From: Pseudomonas sp. p1(2021b)
GTDB taxonomy: Bacteria; Pseudomonadota; Gammaproteobacteria; Pseudomonadales; Pseudomonadaceae
Length of the DNA: 64,000 nt
Direction of reading: 5' to 3'
Assembly: GCF_020151015.1 (NCBI RefSeq)
Contig: NZ_CP083746.1
Span: 1,827,001 to 1,891,000 of the forward strand
In this document: positions 34,107-41,947 of the stretch, piece after piece
How the letters are laid out: each line of letters starts with the position of its first letter
Numbering within the stretch: position 1 is the first letter of the stretch
Position numbers and translations under genes: made by a program
Notes under the pieces: generated by a model
Database searches by the model: none
Seen by the model: the letters and a program-made list of their open reading frames with translations, nothing else
Told to the model about the DNA's origin: nothing

Positions 34107-35245
34107 GCGGTGATCTCCCGTTGAGCGACAAGTAGAGGGCGGGCCAGCAGCAGCGCGGCGAATGCGGCGAGGCTGGCGACCAGGAACGGTGAAGCGATGC
34201 CAAGGCGTTGGCTGACCAGCCCCGCCACCACGCCGGCGGCGGCGCCGGCCCATTTGCCGCTGGAGTCGAACCAGGCGAACAGGCGCCCGGCACTGCCCTG
34301 GTTGCGCCGCTGGCTGAGGCAGCGGTGCAGGCCGATGAAGGCGAGCAACATGCCCAGCCCGCCGAGCAGGCGCCAGGCGAACAGCAGCCACGGGTCGCTG
34401 GCGCCGAACTGCAGCATGTTGCCCAGGGCGAACAGCGCGAGCCCCGGCAGCAGCAGGTTGCTTTCATGGCGCTGGAACCACGGCAGGGCGACCAGGTAGA
34501 CCAGGTGCGGCAGGGCGTAGAGCAGGCCGATCAGGGCATCGTTGCGCACCCCCAGGGCTTCGCCGTAGGGCACGAAGTAGGGGAAGGTGACGACCATGGC
34601 GAAGCAGAACAGGAACTGCACCAGCAGCAGGCGTGGCAGGTCCTGGGGCAGCTCGCTGCCTGTGTCGCCGGTTTTCTTGCGCGCCTTGGCCTGGCCGCGG
34701 TCGTCGGGCAGCGGCAGGATCAACACGAACGCCAGCAGCGGCAGCCAAGCCAATACGCGATACAGTTCCTGGCCCATGCCGCTGGCGGTGAGCAGGCCGA
34801 GCAGGATCGGCCCGCTGATCATCGCCAGGCGGGCCGAGTATTGGGTCCAGTTCAGGGCGCGCGACAGGTTGCCGTCGTTGAGCTGGGTGGCCAGGTAGGC
34901 ATTGGAGGCCGCCATGGCACCGCCGAAGGTGCCCTGGATCACCAGGGCCAGGGCGAACAGCGCAAGGTTCGGGCTCAGGCCCGCGAGCAGGAAGCCTGCG
35001 GCCAAACCGGCATGGGCGCGCAGCAGCGACAGCCGGCAACCGTGGCGATCCGCCAAGCGGCCCCAGATCGGCGCCGCCAGGGCGGTGCACAGGGTGGGCA
35101 GGACGAACAGCACGCCGATGCTCCAGCCCGGTGCGTCCGGCGCCAGGTCGGCGAGGATGCGTGGCAGGTACAGGGGCACGCCCAGGGCGGTGAACGCCGA
35201 CAGGTAGTGCCCCAGCAGCACGCTGAACATCAGGCGTCGGGACAT
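34103..35245 (-). CDS. pvsC: MFS transporter, probable siderophore exporter PvsC
   Basis: A 380-residue inner-membrane permease with about 12 hydrophobic segments. The motif-A-like loop WGRLADRHGCRLSLLRAHAG lies near residues 61-80, and RALNWTQYSARLAMISGPIL follows near 130. In the vibrioferrin operon the third gene is the MFS exporter PvsC that moves the siderophore to the periplasm; this gene is in exactly that place. It overlaps the end of the preceding synthetase gene by 16 nt and the start of pvsD by 4 nt. Confidence 0.88.
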   Translation of the reverse strand: MSRRLMFSVLLGHYLSAFTALGVPLYLPRILADLAPDAPGWSIGVLFVLPTLCTALAAPIWGRLADRHGCRLSLLRAHAGLAAGFLLAGLSPNLALFALALVIQGTFGGAMAASNAYLATQLNDGNLSRALNWTQYSARLAMISGPILLGLLTASGMGQELYRVLAWLPLLAFVLILPLPDDRGQAKARKKTGDTGSELPQDLPRLLLVQFLFCFAMVVTFPYFVPYGEALGVRNDALIGLLYALPHLVYLVALPWFQRHESNLLLPGLALFALGNMLQFGASDPWLLFAWRLLGGLGMLLAFIGLHRCLSQRRNQGSAGRLFAWFDSSGKWAGAAAGVVAGLVSQRLGIASPFLVASLAAFAALLLARPLLVAQREITA

Positions 35246-37005
35246 GCCGGGCCCTCCAGCAGGAAGTTCCGGGCGCTGTAGCCATAGAACTTGTTGATGT
35301 CCTGGGCCCCGGACCAGGCCTTGCTGAACAGGCTGCCGGCACTGAGCAGGTACTTGACCGGCAGGTAGGGGCTGTCGAGCAGGAAGCGGCGTGCCTCGCC
35401 GCAGTCCAGGCCCTCGCCTTCGAGCTGTTCCAGGCAGGCGTGCAGGCGCTCGCGCAGGCGCTGGTACAGCGCCTGGCGCGGGGCCAGCCCGGCTTCGGCG
35501 ATGGCCTCAAGGGGCGCGACGATGTTCAGTTGCAGGGTGATGGTGGTGAACATCTCCGCCAGCGGCTCGAAACGCTCCACACGGATGCGTTCGTCGCGCA
35601 GGCCCTGGCAGCGTTCGGCCAGGTCCGGGCAGGCGGCCAGGAAACGGTGCGGCCACAGGCGTGCGGCGTCGTTGTCCTTCATCAGCAGGCGCAGGGGCCG
35701 GCCCGCCTGGAACATCAGCACGGCGTTCTGCTGGTTGGCTTCCAGGGCGATGCCGTAGCGCAGCCACAGGCGCAGGTGCACCTGCAGCAGCAGGTCCAGG
35801 TACTGGTCCAGCCAGGCCAGCAGGTCGCCGCCATGGAAGCGCTCGGCCAGGGCCTGGACGAACAGCCGACCATCCTCCAGCGAGCTGGCCAGGGCCGCCA
35901 CCGGCACCAGAGTGGTCTGCTCCAGCCCTTCTGGGTAGTGGCGCACGATATAGGCCAGGTGCTTGTGCTCGCCGACGTGGCCGCCATGCAGCTCGTCGAC
36001 GTGCCGGTAGCGACCGGCCAGGGCCGGGTCGCGCTCGGCCAGGGCCTGCAGGATGCATTGGAAGGCATGGCCGTCATACAGGGTGCTGGGCTTGATCAAG
36101 CGCAGGTTGCGGGCCCCCAGGGTGCGGACCAGCAGCGGCAGCTTGATGTGCCAGCGCGGCTGGTCGACACAGGCGACGGTACGCACCGAGAGGGTCGGCT
36201 GCACCCACAGCGCAGGAGCTGGGGCGCGCACGGCGCCGGCCGGCAGGCCATGGCGCTCGAGCTCCGGCCAGGTCATCGGATGCACTGGCAGCAGCGCGTG
36301 GGTATGGGCCAGGGCCGGGTTCAGGCCCACCTCGGCGAAGCTTGGCCAATGCGCGGGCGGGGCGCAGGTCAACGCCAGGTCGCCCTGAGGCACGGCCAGC
36401 CAGTTCAATTGCAGGCGTGGGGCGAACTCGGGCGCGTAGCGTTGCAGGGCGTCCTGGTCGAAGCCGCTCTTGGCGCGGGCGGTGGGGTAGAAGGGGTGGT
36501 CGAGGTAGCTGGCCAGGCGGTCGATTTGCAGCAGGCGTGCGTCCCAGGTCGGGGCGTCGAGCAGGGCGGCCGGGTGGGTACCTTGCTCGACGCGGGCCTG
36601 CTGGCAGAGGACACGATGCGCCACGGCGCAGTCGGCTTCCTCGCCGTAGGCGCGGAACAGCGCCAGGCTCTCGTCGTCCAGCCCTTGGCTCATCAGCTCC
36701 AGCCAGGCTGCATGGCCACGCTCATGCAGAACCTGGCCCGCCTGGGTGCGCAACCAGGCATCGCCCAGGGCGCTCCAGGCTTGCAGCGGCGCCCCCTGGC
36801 GTACCGGCAGCCAGAGTTCGCCGATGTCCAGGTGGCTGACTTGTAACCAAGTACGGGAGGTGTGTGCCAGTTCATGGGCGGCGAGCGGCGTGGGCAGCGG
36901 GCCCAGGCGGCCCTGGCTGACCAGGCCGCGGATGTCCTCGCGCAGGAAGCAGTCGATGATGCGTTGGCCGATGGCTGCCTCGGCGCAGGCATGGGCGGCA
37001 GTCAT
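35230..37005 (-). CDS. pvsB: NIS siderophore synthetase (IucA/IucC family), PvsB-like
   Basis: A 591-residue second NIS synthetase, only distantly similar to the pvsD product. Motifs: LLPVHPMTWPELERHGLP near residue 239, WVQPTLSVRTVACVDQPRWH near 268, LRLIKPSTLYDGHAFQCILQ near 300, and ALEANQQNAVLMFQ near 428 (family EA.QQN motif). Two different NIS enzymes in one operon mean that two carboxyl groups are joined separately, as in vibrioferrin. The ATG overlaps the pvsA stop by 4 nt. The exact condensation it catalyses is not readable from sequence. Confidence 0.9.
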   Translation of the reverse strand: MTAAHACAEAAIGQRIIDCFLREDIRGLVSQGRLGPLPTPLAAHELAHTSRTWLQVSHLDIGELWLPVRQGAPLQAWSALGDAWLRTQAGQVLHERGHAAWLELMSQGLDDESLALFRAYGEEADCAVAHRVLCQQARVEQGTHPAALLDAPTWDARLLQIDRLASYLDHPFYPTARAKSGFDQDALQRYAPEFAPRLQLNWLAVPQGDLALTCAPPAHWPSFAEVGLNPALAHTHALLPVHPMTWPELERHGLPAGAVRAPAPALWVQPTLSVRTVACVDQPRWHIKLPLLVRTLGARNLRLIKPSTLYDGHAFQCILQALAERDPALAGRYRHVDELHGGHVGEHKHLAYIVRHYPEGLEQTTLVPVAALASSLEDGRLFVQALAERFHGGDLLAWLDQYLDLLLQVHLRLWLRYGIALEANQQNAVLMFQAGRPLRLLMKDNDAARLWPHRFLAACPDLAERCQGLRDERIRVERFEPLAEMFTTITLQLNIVAPLEAIAEAGLAPRQALYQRLRERLHACLEQLEGEGLDCGEARRFLLDSPYLPVKYLLSAGSLFSKAWSGAQDINKFYGYSARNFLLEGPACPDA

Positions 37006-38201
37006 GCGATCACCCAGCGCAGGTCGGCCAGGGTGGCCTGCAGGCGGGCCTGGAGGCGAGCGTCGTCGCGTTCGATCAGGCGCAGCACGCCGATGTAGTC
37101 CTTGTTGGAGTTGCTCAGGCGGATGTCATCGCCGGCCTGGTGCAGGGCGCGATATTCGTGCCAGTGGCCGTCACCTTCGTCCTGGAAGCTGCCGGGCGCC
37201 TCGCGCAGGTGCCCGGAGCGTTCAGCTACCAGGTAGTGCACCAGGGCATGGTTGTCGCCAGGTTGGGGTTCGGTGAGGGCCTCGCCCAGGTGCAGGGCCA
37301 GGATGCGGTCGAACCAGCCTTGCGGCAGCAGGCGCTCGAGCAGGAATTCGCGGCCGTCGCCAATGCTGCGGTAGTTGATCTCCACCAGCACCGGTCCTTC
37401 GGCGGTGAGGATGAATTCGCTGTGGCAGACCCCGAAATTGATGCCGAACGCGGCCACCTGGGCCAGTGCGGCGGCACGGTGGGCCTGGCCCAGCGGGCCG
37501 TTCCAGCGGGCGGCGAGCTCGACGAAGTACGGGGGCTCGGACAGGCTCACATCGAAGCCGCCGATCGTCCTCAGGCGCTGGCCATCACCGAGGGTTTCGA
37601 GGGTGAACAGCGGGCCCTCCAGGTAGGCTTCCAGCAGCAGGGCGCGGCCCGGGTTGAGCTGCCAGAACCGCGTGCAGTAGGCGCTGAGCTCGTCGGCGTT
37701 GCGGCACAACTGTACATCGAGGCTGGCAACGCCCTCCCGTGGTTTGGCCACCAGCGGGTAGCAGGCATCGGTGGGCAGCGCGGCACCTGGAGTCAGGACC
37801 TGGAACCACGGGCTGGGCAGCCCGAGCTGCTGCAGGCGTTGGCGCATGGCGGCCTTGTTCTTGGCGGCGTAGCACAGGTGCCAGTCCTTGCCGGGGCAGC
37901 CAAAAGCCTCGGCCACCAGGGCAGTGGCGGTCTGCAGGTGGTCGCTGTTGGAGAACACCGCCCGGGGCGCCCAGCCGTAGGCATTGATCAGCTCGATCAC
38001 CGCGAGCGGGTTGAACACGTCGCACTCATGGATCTGCAGGCGCTCGGCCGGGTAGCCGACGTTGGCCAGCAGGCGGCGGTGCTGCTGGGCGTGGTCGGTG
38101 ACCAGCACCACCGGCAGGTCCCGGGCCAGGGCCGCGGGCAGGAAACCTTCGGTGATGGCGGGGTGGGCGATGTGGGTGAGGATCACGAGCGGTCGTTGCA
38201 T
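37002..38201 (-). CDS. pvsA: ATP-grasp ligase, PvsA-like
   Basis: A 399-residue ATP-grasp enzyme, expected to form an amide bond through an acyl-phosphate. Evidence is the FGCPGKDWHLCYAAKNKAAM segment near residue 100 and CYPLVAKPREGVASLDVQLC near 150 (ATP-binding lysine). Near the active centre are CHSEFILTAEGPVLVEINYR, around residue 260, and SIGDGREFLLERLLPQGW. In vibrioferrin synthesis PvsA is the ligase that brings in the amino acid (alanine). It follows the receptor gene by 77 nt and overlaps pvsB by 4 nt. The amino acid is inferred from the known pathway, not read from sequence. Confidence 0.87.
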   Translation of the reverse strand: MQRPLVILTHIAHPAITEGFLPAALARDLPVVLVTDHAQQHRRLLANVGYPAERLQIHECDVFNPLAVIELINAYGWAPRAVFSNSDHLQTATALVAEAFGCPGKDWHLCYAAKNKAAMRQRLQQLGLPSPWFQVLTPGAALPTDACYPLVAKPREGVASLDVQLCRNADELSAYCTRFWQLNPGRALLLEAYLEGPLFTLETLGDGQRLRTIGGFDVSLSEPPYFVELAARWNGPLGQAHRAAALAQVAAFGINFGVCHSEFILTAEGPVLVEINYRSIGDGREFLLERLLPQGWFDRILALHLGEALTEPQPGDNHALVHYLVAERSGHLREAPGSFQDEGDGHWHEYRALHQAGDDIRLSNSNKDYIGVLRLIERDDARLQARLQATLADLRWVIA

Positions 38202-38278
38202 GTTGGCCTCCGAATGGGCGGCAGCCGTCCCTCCGCGGGGAGCGGACGGCTGTGGGGTGGTACGGGAAAGGGTGTGGG

Positions 38279-40354
38279 TTAGAAGCGGTAGTTCACGCCG
38301 AGCGTGACCGTGCGGCCTGGGGCCGGCTGGCGTCCCAAGGGACTGGTATCAATGCCACGGAAGTAATACTGACGATCGAACAAGTTACTAATGCCAGCGG
38401 AGGTAGTCAGCACGCTATGGTTGGCAAGTTTGAACGTACGCTCGATTGCAGTGTTCCATATCCAATAAGCAGGGAGCGGACCATGTTCACCGTCAGGATC
38501 TTCATCATGACTGTTGGCCGCATCACTGTAGCTTTTGCTGATATAGAGGCCATCCAAACTATAAGTCCAGAACTCGGCGAAGTGGTAGCGACCATCGAGG
38601 ATTAATTGGTGCTTGGAAGCCTTCGGTACATCGTTGCCCTTATATTGACCGCTGCGCTGCTTGGCATCCAGGAATGCATACCCCGCATGCAGTTCGAGAC
38701 CACGAATAGCTTCAGGTGACCAAAAAATTTCTGTCTCGAATCCTTGGTGACGGGTGCTACCCAAGTTTACAAAACGGTCGATGCTGCCGTCATATTCGAT
38801 TTGATCGTCGAAATCGATGCGATACAAACCAAAGTCCACACGCAAGTTTTCCTGCGGAGTGTAGCGCACACCTGTTTCGTAGTTCCACGCAATTTCCGAG
38901 GCTACAGCACCCTCTTTTACGATTTGACTAACTTGTGGCGGTCTTAGGGAACGTTGGGCATTGGCATATACGAACCATTTATCAGATGCTTGGTAGCCAA
39001 CGGTTAAGCCGGGCAGCCATTCTTTGGCTTTATTGGTGCGTTTGAAACCGCTCACCCCATCGGAGTAGTCCATAGTTGCGTTTTCGTACCGCACGCCCGG
39101 TGTGATAGTAAGGCGATGGTCTAATAAACTGATAGCGTTACTCAAGTATACGGCTTTGGCATCATTGTCGAACTTCCAATCGCGAATTACTCTAGTGTTT
39201 CCACTTGCCAGATCCTGTCGATAAACGTCGTAATCAATATCCTCACTGATATAGCGTGCGCCAACGAGCCACGTCTGCCCGACGGTGTCGCCATCAATGC
39301 TCATGCTCAAGCGCGGTTCGCTACCCCAAACCTTGAAATCGCGAGGGCTTTCTTGTTTTTCGTTTGCTGGTACATCTGGCGCAAATGGTTGACCGATGAC
39401 GAAATTTCGATAGCTATCATGAGCAAAATTGGTCCAACTGAACTCCACCGAATCGAACGGCCCCATGGCGCCTAAGTATTGGGTATAAGTACCCCAAATG
39501 CGGTTGGTATCCCCTTCGAAGCGGTCCAGGGGCCGGGTGGACTGGCGTGGGTCGTCCTTGTAGTCCTTGACGCTGAGCGCACCAGCCAGGTCCATGTCGG
39601 CGACATAGCGCTGGATGCCGAAGCTGAACTCGCGGTCGTCATCAATGTTCCACTGCCCGCGCAGGCGGTAGTTCTGCACGTCGGTGTCGGAGTGTTCGCG
39701 GCCGTATTCACCGTTGAGGGTGTTCAGGTCCAGCTGCAGCCCGAAGTTATCGGTCAGGTAGCCGCCGGTGCCCAGGTAGCTGTCCCACAGCTGGCGCCCG
39801 CCGGGGGCGAAGGTGGTGCGCTCCTGCAGGGTGGTTTCCCATTTGCGCGGGATGGGCTTGCTGATGAAGTTGATCACCCCGCCGACGTTGTTGGGGCCGT
39901 ACTGTACGGCCGCGCCGCCGCGCACGATGTCGATGCGGTCCACCGTGGCCAGGGTTGCCGGGAACAGCGACATGCCGGTCTGGCCGTAGGGGGCCAGCGC
40001 CAGCGGGATGCCGTCAGACAGCGCCTGGATACGGCCGCTGCGGCTCTCGTACAGACCGCGCACGGAAATCTGCGGCAGCGCGCCGGTACCGGTCTCGTCG
40101 AAGATCTTCACCCCTGGCACCCGCTGCAGGGCATCGTCCAGGCCGCGCACGCTGCCTTTCTTCAAGTCCTGCTCGTCGACGACGCTGCGGCTGCCGCTGT
40201 AGGTGAGCACCTCCGGTGCGCTGGCTTTGCCCAGGACATCGCCTTTGATGACCATCGGTTCGACGACGATCGGATCGTCTTGCTCCGCGGCATGAGCGAT
40301 ACCGACTGTGAGCAGGCTGAGGGGGAGAGCGAGTAGATGGCTTGTTGTTTTCAT
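38279..40354 (-). CDS. TonB-dependent ferric siderophore receptor (mosaic gene)
   Basis: A 691-residue outer-membrane receptor with signal peptide MKTTSHLLALPLSLLTVGIA (cleaved after HAA). A TonB-box-like segment VVEPMVIKG is near residue 30, followed by a plug domain (LDDALQRVPGVKIFDETGTG, then VDRIDIVRGGAAVQYGPNNV) and a beta-barrel ending in the aromatic TLGVNYRF. There is no N-terminal STN extension, so no FecIR-type signalling. It is FecA/PvuA-like and presumably imports the ferric siderophore made by the flanking genes. Base composition is uneven: codons for residues 1-280 and the last ~20 are GC-rich, while those for residues about 280-670 are sampled at 38-50 percent GC. Confidence 0.92.
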   Translation of the reverse strand: MKTTSHLLALPLSLLTVGIAHAAEQDDPIVVEPMVIKGDVLGKASAPEVLTYSGSRSVVDEQDLKKGSVRGLDDALQRVPGVKIFDETGTGALPQISVRGLYESRSGRIQALSDGIPLALAPYGQTGMSLFPATLATVDRIDIVRGGAAVQYGPNNVGGVINFISKPIPRKWETTLQERTTFAPGGRQLWDSYLGTGGYLTDNFGLQLDLNTLNGEYGREHSDTDVQNYRLRGQWNIDDDREFSFGIQRYVADMDLAGALSVKDYKDDPRQSTRPLDRFEGDTNRIWGTYTQYLGAMGPFDSVEFSWTNFAHDSYRNFVIGQPFAPDVPANEKQESPRDFKVWGSEPRLSMSIDGDTVGQTWLVGARYISEDIDYDVYRQDLASGNTRVIRDWKFDNDAKAVYLSNAISLLDHRLTITPGVRYENATMDYSDGVSGFKRTNKAKEWLPGLTVGYQASDKWFVYANAQRSLRPPQVSQIVKEGAVASEIAWNYETGVRYTPQENLRVDFGLYRIDFDDQIEYDGSIDRFVNLGSTRHQGFETEIFWSPEAIRGLELHAGYAFLDAKQRSGQYKGNDVPKASKHQLILDGRYHFAEFWTYSLDGLYISKSYSDAANSHDEDPDGEHGPLPAYWIWNTAIERTFKLANHSVLTTSAGISNLFDRQYYFRGIDTSPLGRQPAPGRTVTLGVNYRF

Positions 40355-40386
40355 TCGTACTGGCAACTGCTTGTGGCTGGAAAGGA

Positions 40387-41157
40387 TCAGGTGGTGGGTT
40401 GCAGCTCGGCCAGGCGCTTTTTCAAGGCGCCGTGCAGCAGGCCGCGGTCTTCGCCGGCCAGGTAGCTGCGGATGCCCAGGGCTTGCCAATGGCGATGCTG
40501 CTCCGGGGTACGCGGGTTGGCGCAGAACGGGACGCCAGCGTGCTGGCAGGCACTGGCCACCTCCTGCAAGGCCTGCCAGACCTGCGGATGCAGAGGGTCG
40601 GGGCCCAGCTGCAGGTCCAGGGCGAGGTCCAGTGCGCCTTCCAGGACCATGCCGATGCCGGGCAGTTGGAGGATGTCGGGCAATGCGCGCAGACCAGCGG
40701 CGCTTTCGATCATCGGCACGATGGGGCAGGCCTGGTTGGCCTGCTCGATGTAGTGGGGCAGGGGCAGGCGGCCGAAGCCGGTCACCCGGCCACCGGTAAT
40801 GCCGCGACGCCCCAGGGGCGGGAAGAACGCAGCCTCGACGGCGCGGGCGACCTCGGCCGCGCTTTCTACCCGGGGCAGCACCACCGCCTCGACGCCGGCA
40901 TCGAGGGCACGGCCGATCAGCTTGGCGTCGACCTCGGGAACGCGCAGCCAGGGCGATACCCCGGCAGACTCGCAGGCCCGCACGCAATGCATCAGTTCAT
41001 CGCCGGCGCGCAGCAGGTGTTCCATGTCGAGGATGAGGAAGTGATAGCCGGCGAGGGCGATCATTTCGCACAGCCAGGGAGAGGGGACAGAATTGAGCAG
41101 GCCGTAGGCGTTTTCGCCATTCCTTAGCCTTGCCAGTACGGGTGAGGGTCGAATCAT
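40387..41157 (-). CDS. HpcH/HpaI aldolase family protein, proposed SbnG-like citrate synthase
   Basis: A 256-residue class II aldolase-fold protein of the HpcH/HpaI family. It keeps the family's active-site pattern: FLILDMEHLLRAGDELMHCV near residues 40-59 (Asp, Glu, His), SPWLRVPEVD near 70 (Arg), PMIESAAGL near 150 (metal-ligand Glu) and VLEGALDLALDL near 172 (metal-ligand Asp). In staphyloferrin B synthesis the relative SbnG is a citrate synthase that supplies citrate to NIS synthetases. Being the first gene of a citrate-type NIS operon suggests the same job here. A degradative aldolase is the alternative. It is 32 nt upstream of the receptor gene. Confidence 0.8.
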   Translation of the reverse strand: MIRPSPVLARLRNGENAYGLLNSVPSPWLCEMIALAGYHFLILDMEHLLRAGDELMHCVRACESAGVSPWLRVPEVDAKLIGRALDAGVEAVVLPRVESAAEVARAVEAAFFPPLGRRGITGGRVTGFGRLPLPHYIEQANQACPIVPMIESAAGLRALPDILQLPGIGMVLEGALDLALDLQLGPDPLHPQVWQALQEVASACQHAGVPFCANPRTPEQHRHWQALGIRSYLAGEDRGLLHGALKKRLAELQPTT

Positions 41158-41185
41158 CCTGAACGAACTCCCTGACGAATTTTTA

Positions 41186-41204
41186 GCGAATGATAACGAC
41201 TCGC
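41186..41204 (-). promoter_or_regulatory. Candidate Fur box of the siderophore operon
   Basis: Read on the minus strand, gcgagtcgttatcattcgc matches 11 of 19 positions of the Fur consensus gataatgataatcattatc, with the core ttatcatt intact. It lies 29 bp upstream of the first gene's ATG, in the expected place for iron repression. Confidence 0.65.
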
Positions 41205-41208
41205 AAAT

Positions 41209-41225
41209 AAATGTAAATTACATTT
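41209..41225. promoter_or_regulatory. Perfect 17-bp AT-rich palindrome next to the Fur box
   Basis: aaatgtaa-a-ttacattt is a perfect inverted repeat four bases upstream of the candidate Fur box. It could be an operator for a second regulator or simply the AT-rich promoter core. No regulator gene lies in the operon. Confidence 0.5.
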
Positions 41226-41366
41226 TTGTTATTTTTCTCAAATGAGTGATGGCTAAAAGCCGCATGGTACGGGGGTTCCAGCGGATTTCGCGTGTCGCTG
41301 GCGGGGATGGCAGGTCGTAGGGCTATCCTTCCATTGACGTCAAGATCACGACGAAGGAGGTCGGAT

Positions 41367-41759
41367 ATGCACCTGTTCACAGGCGGTTGCCTTTGCGGCC
41401 AAGTCCGCTTCGAGGCTTCGGGGCAGCCATACAGGGTGGGGCTTTGTCACTGCCTCGATTGCCGCAAGCACCATGGGGCGTTGTTTCACGCGTCGGCGAT
41501 TTTTCCCGAAGAAGCGGTGAAGGTCGAAGGCCAGACGGGCGATTATGCCGGGCGGTTTTTCTGCCCACGCTGCGGGTCGTCGGTGTTTTCGCGAAGCGGG
41601 GACGAAGTGGAGGTCCACCTGGGGGCGCTGGATGCGCCGGACCAGTTCACGCCGACCTATGAAAGCTGGACCGTTCGGCGTGAAGGCTGGTTGCCGGCGT
41701 TCTCGCTCGCTCGGCATTACGCGGGCGACCGGGAAGGGGCGGGGCGTAGCGAAAACTGA
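41367..41759 (+). CDS. GFA family glutathione-dependent formaldehyde-activating-like protein
   Basis: A 130-residue zinc protein of the GFA/CENP-V family. The metal-binding cysteines are in GGCLCGQVRFEASGQPY (residues 6-22), HCLDCRKHHG (near 29) and FFCPRCGSSVFSR (near 66). Members bind two zinc ions and include glutathione-dependent formaldehyde-activating enzyme, but most, including this one, have no assigned substrate. A strong AAGGAGG ribosome site at 41354-41360 fixes the start at 41367, not the upstream ATG at 41292. Confidence 0.92.
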   Translation: MHLFTGGCLCGQVRFEASGQPYRVGLCHCLDCRKHHGALFHASAIFPEEAVKVEGQTGDYAGRFFCPRCGSSVFSRSGDEVEVHLGALDAPDQFTPTYESWTVRREGWLPAFSLARHYAGDREGAGRSEN

Positions 41760-41798
41760 TCGAATCGTCCGCACATGCCAAGGCACGCACGGGGCGAT

Positions 41799-41929
41799 GT
41801 AGGAGCGGCCTTGTGCCGCGATCGGGCGCGCAGCGGCCGTAAAACCAGCCACCTCGGTAAATCAGTCATACCGAGGTTGCCCCTCTACGGCCGCTGCGCG
41901 CCCGATCGCGGCACAAGGCCGCTCCTGCA
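41799..41929. repeat. Long REP pair with 44-bp arms and a nested inner hairpin
   Basis: The arm at 41799-41842 and the arm at 41886-41929 are reverse complements over 44 bp with one mismatch; each contains the REP core gagcggccttgtgccgcg. Inside the 43-bp spacer, cctcggta (41852-41859) and taccgagg (41869-41876) form a second perfect stem. It lies between the convergent GFA and nhaB genes. Confidence 0.88.
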
Positions 41930-41947
41930 AGGGTGAAGGTGCGTTCT

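Noticed and set aside
35440..36846. 468-residue plus-strand open frame opposite pvsB
   Set aside because: It is antisense to an NIS synthetase with recognisable motifs; GC-rich codon bias makes the complementary frame open by chance.
38279..40354. Receptor gene as a pseudogene because of its uneven base composition
   Set aside because: The frame is continuous from signal peptide to the final aromatic strand, and the AT-rich part still reads as normal barrel sequence.
41183..41380. Short minus-strand ORF over the siderophore promoter
   Set aside because: It covers the Fur-like site and the GFA ribosome site, has no ribosome site of its own, and its N-terminus is antisense to the GFA gene.
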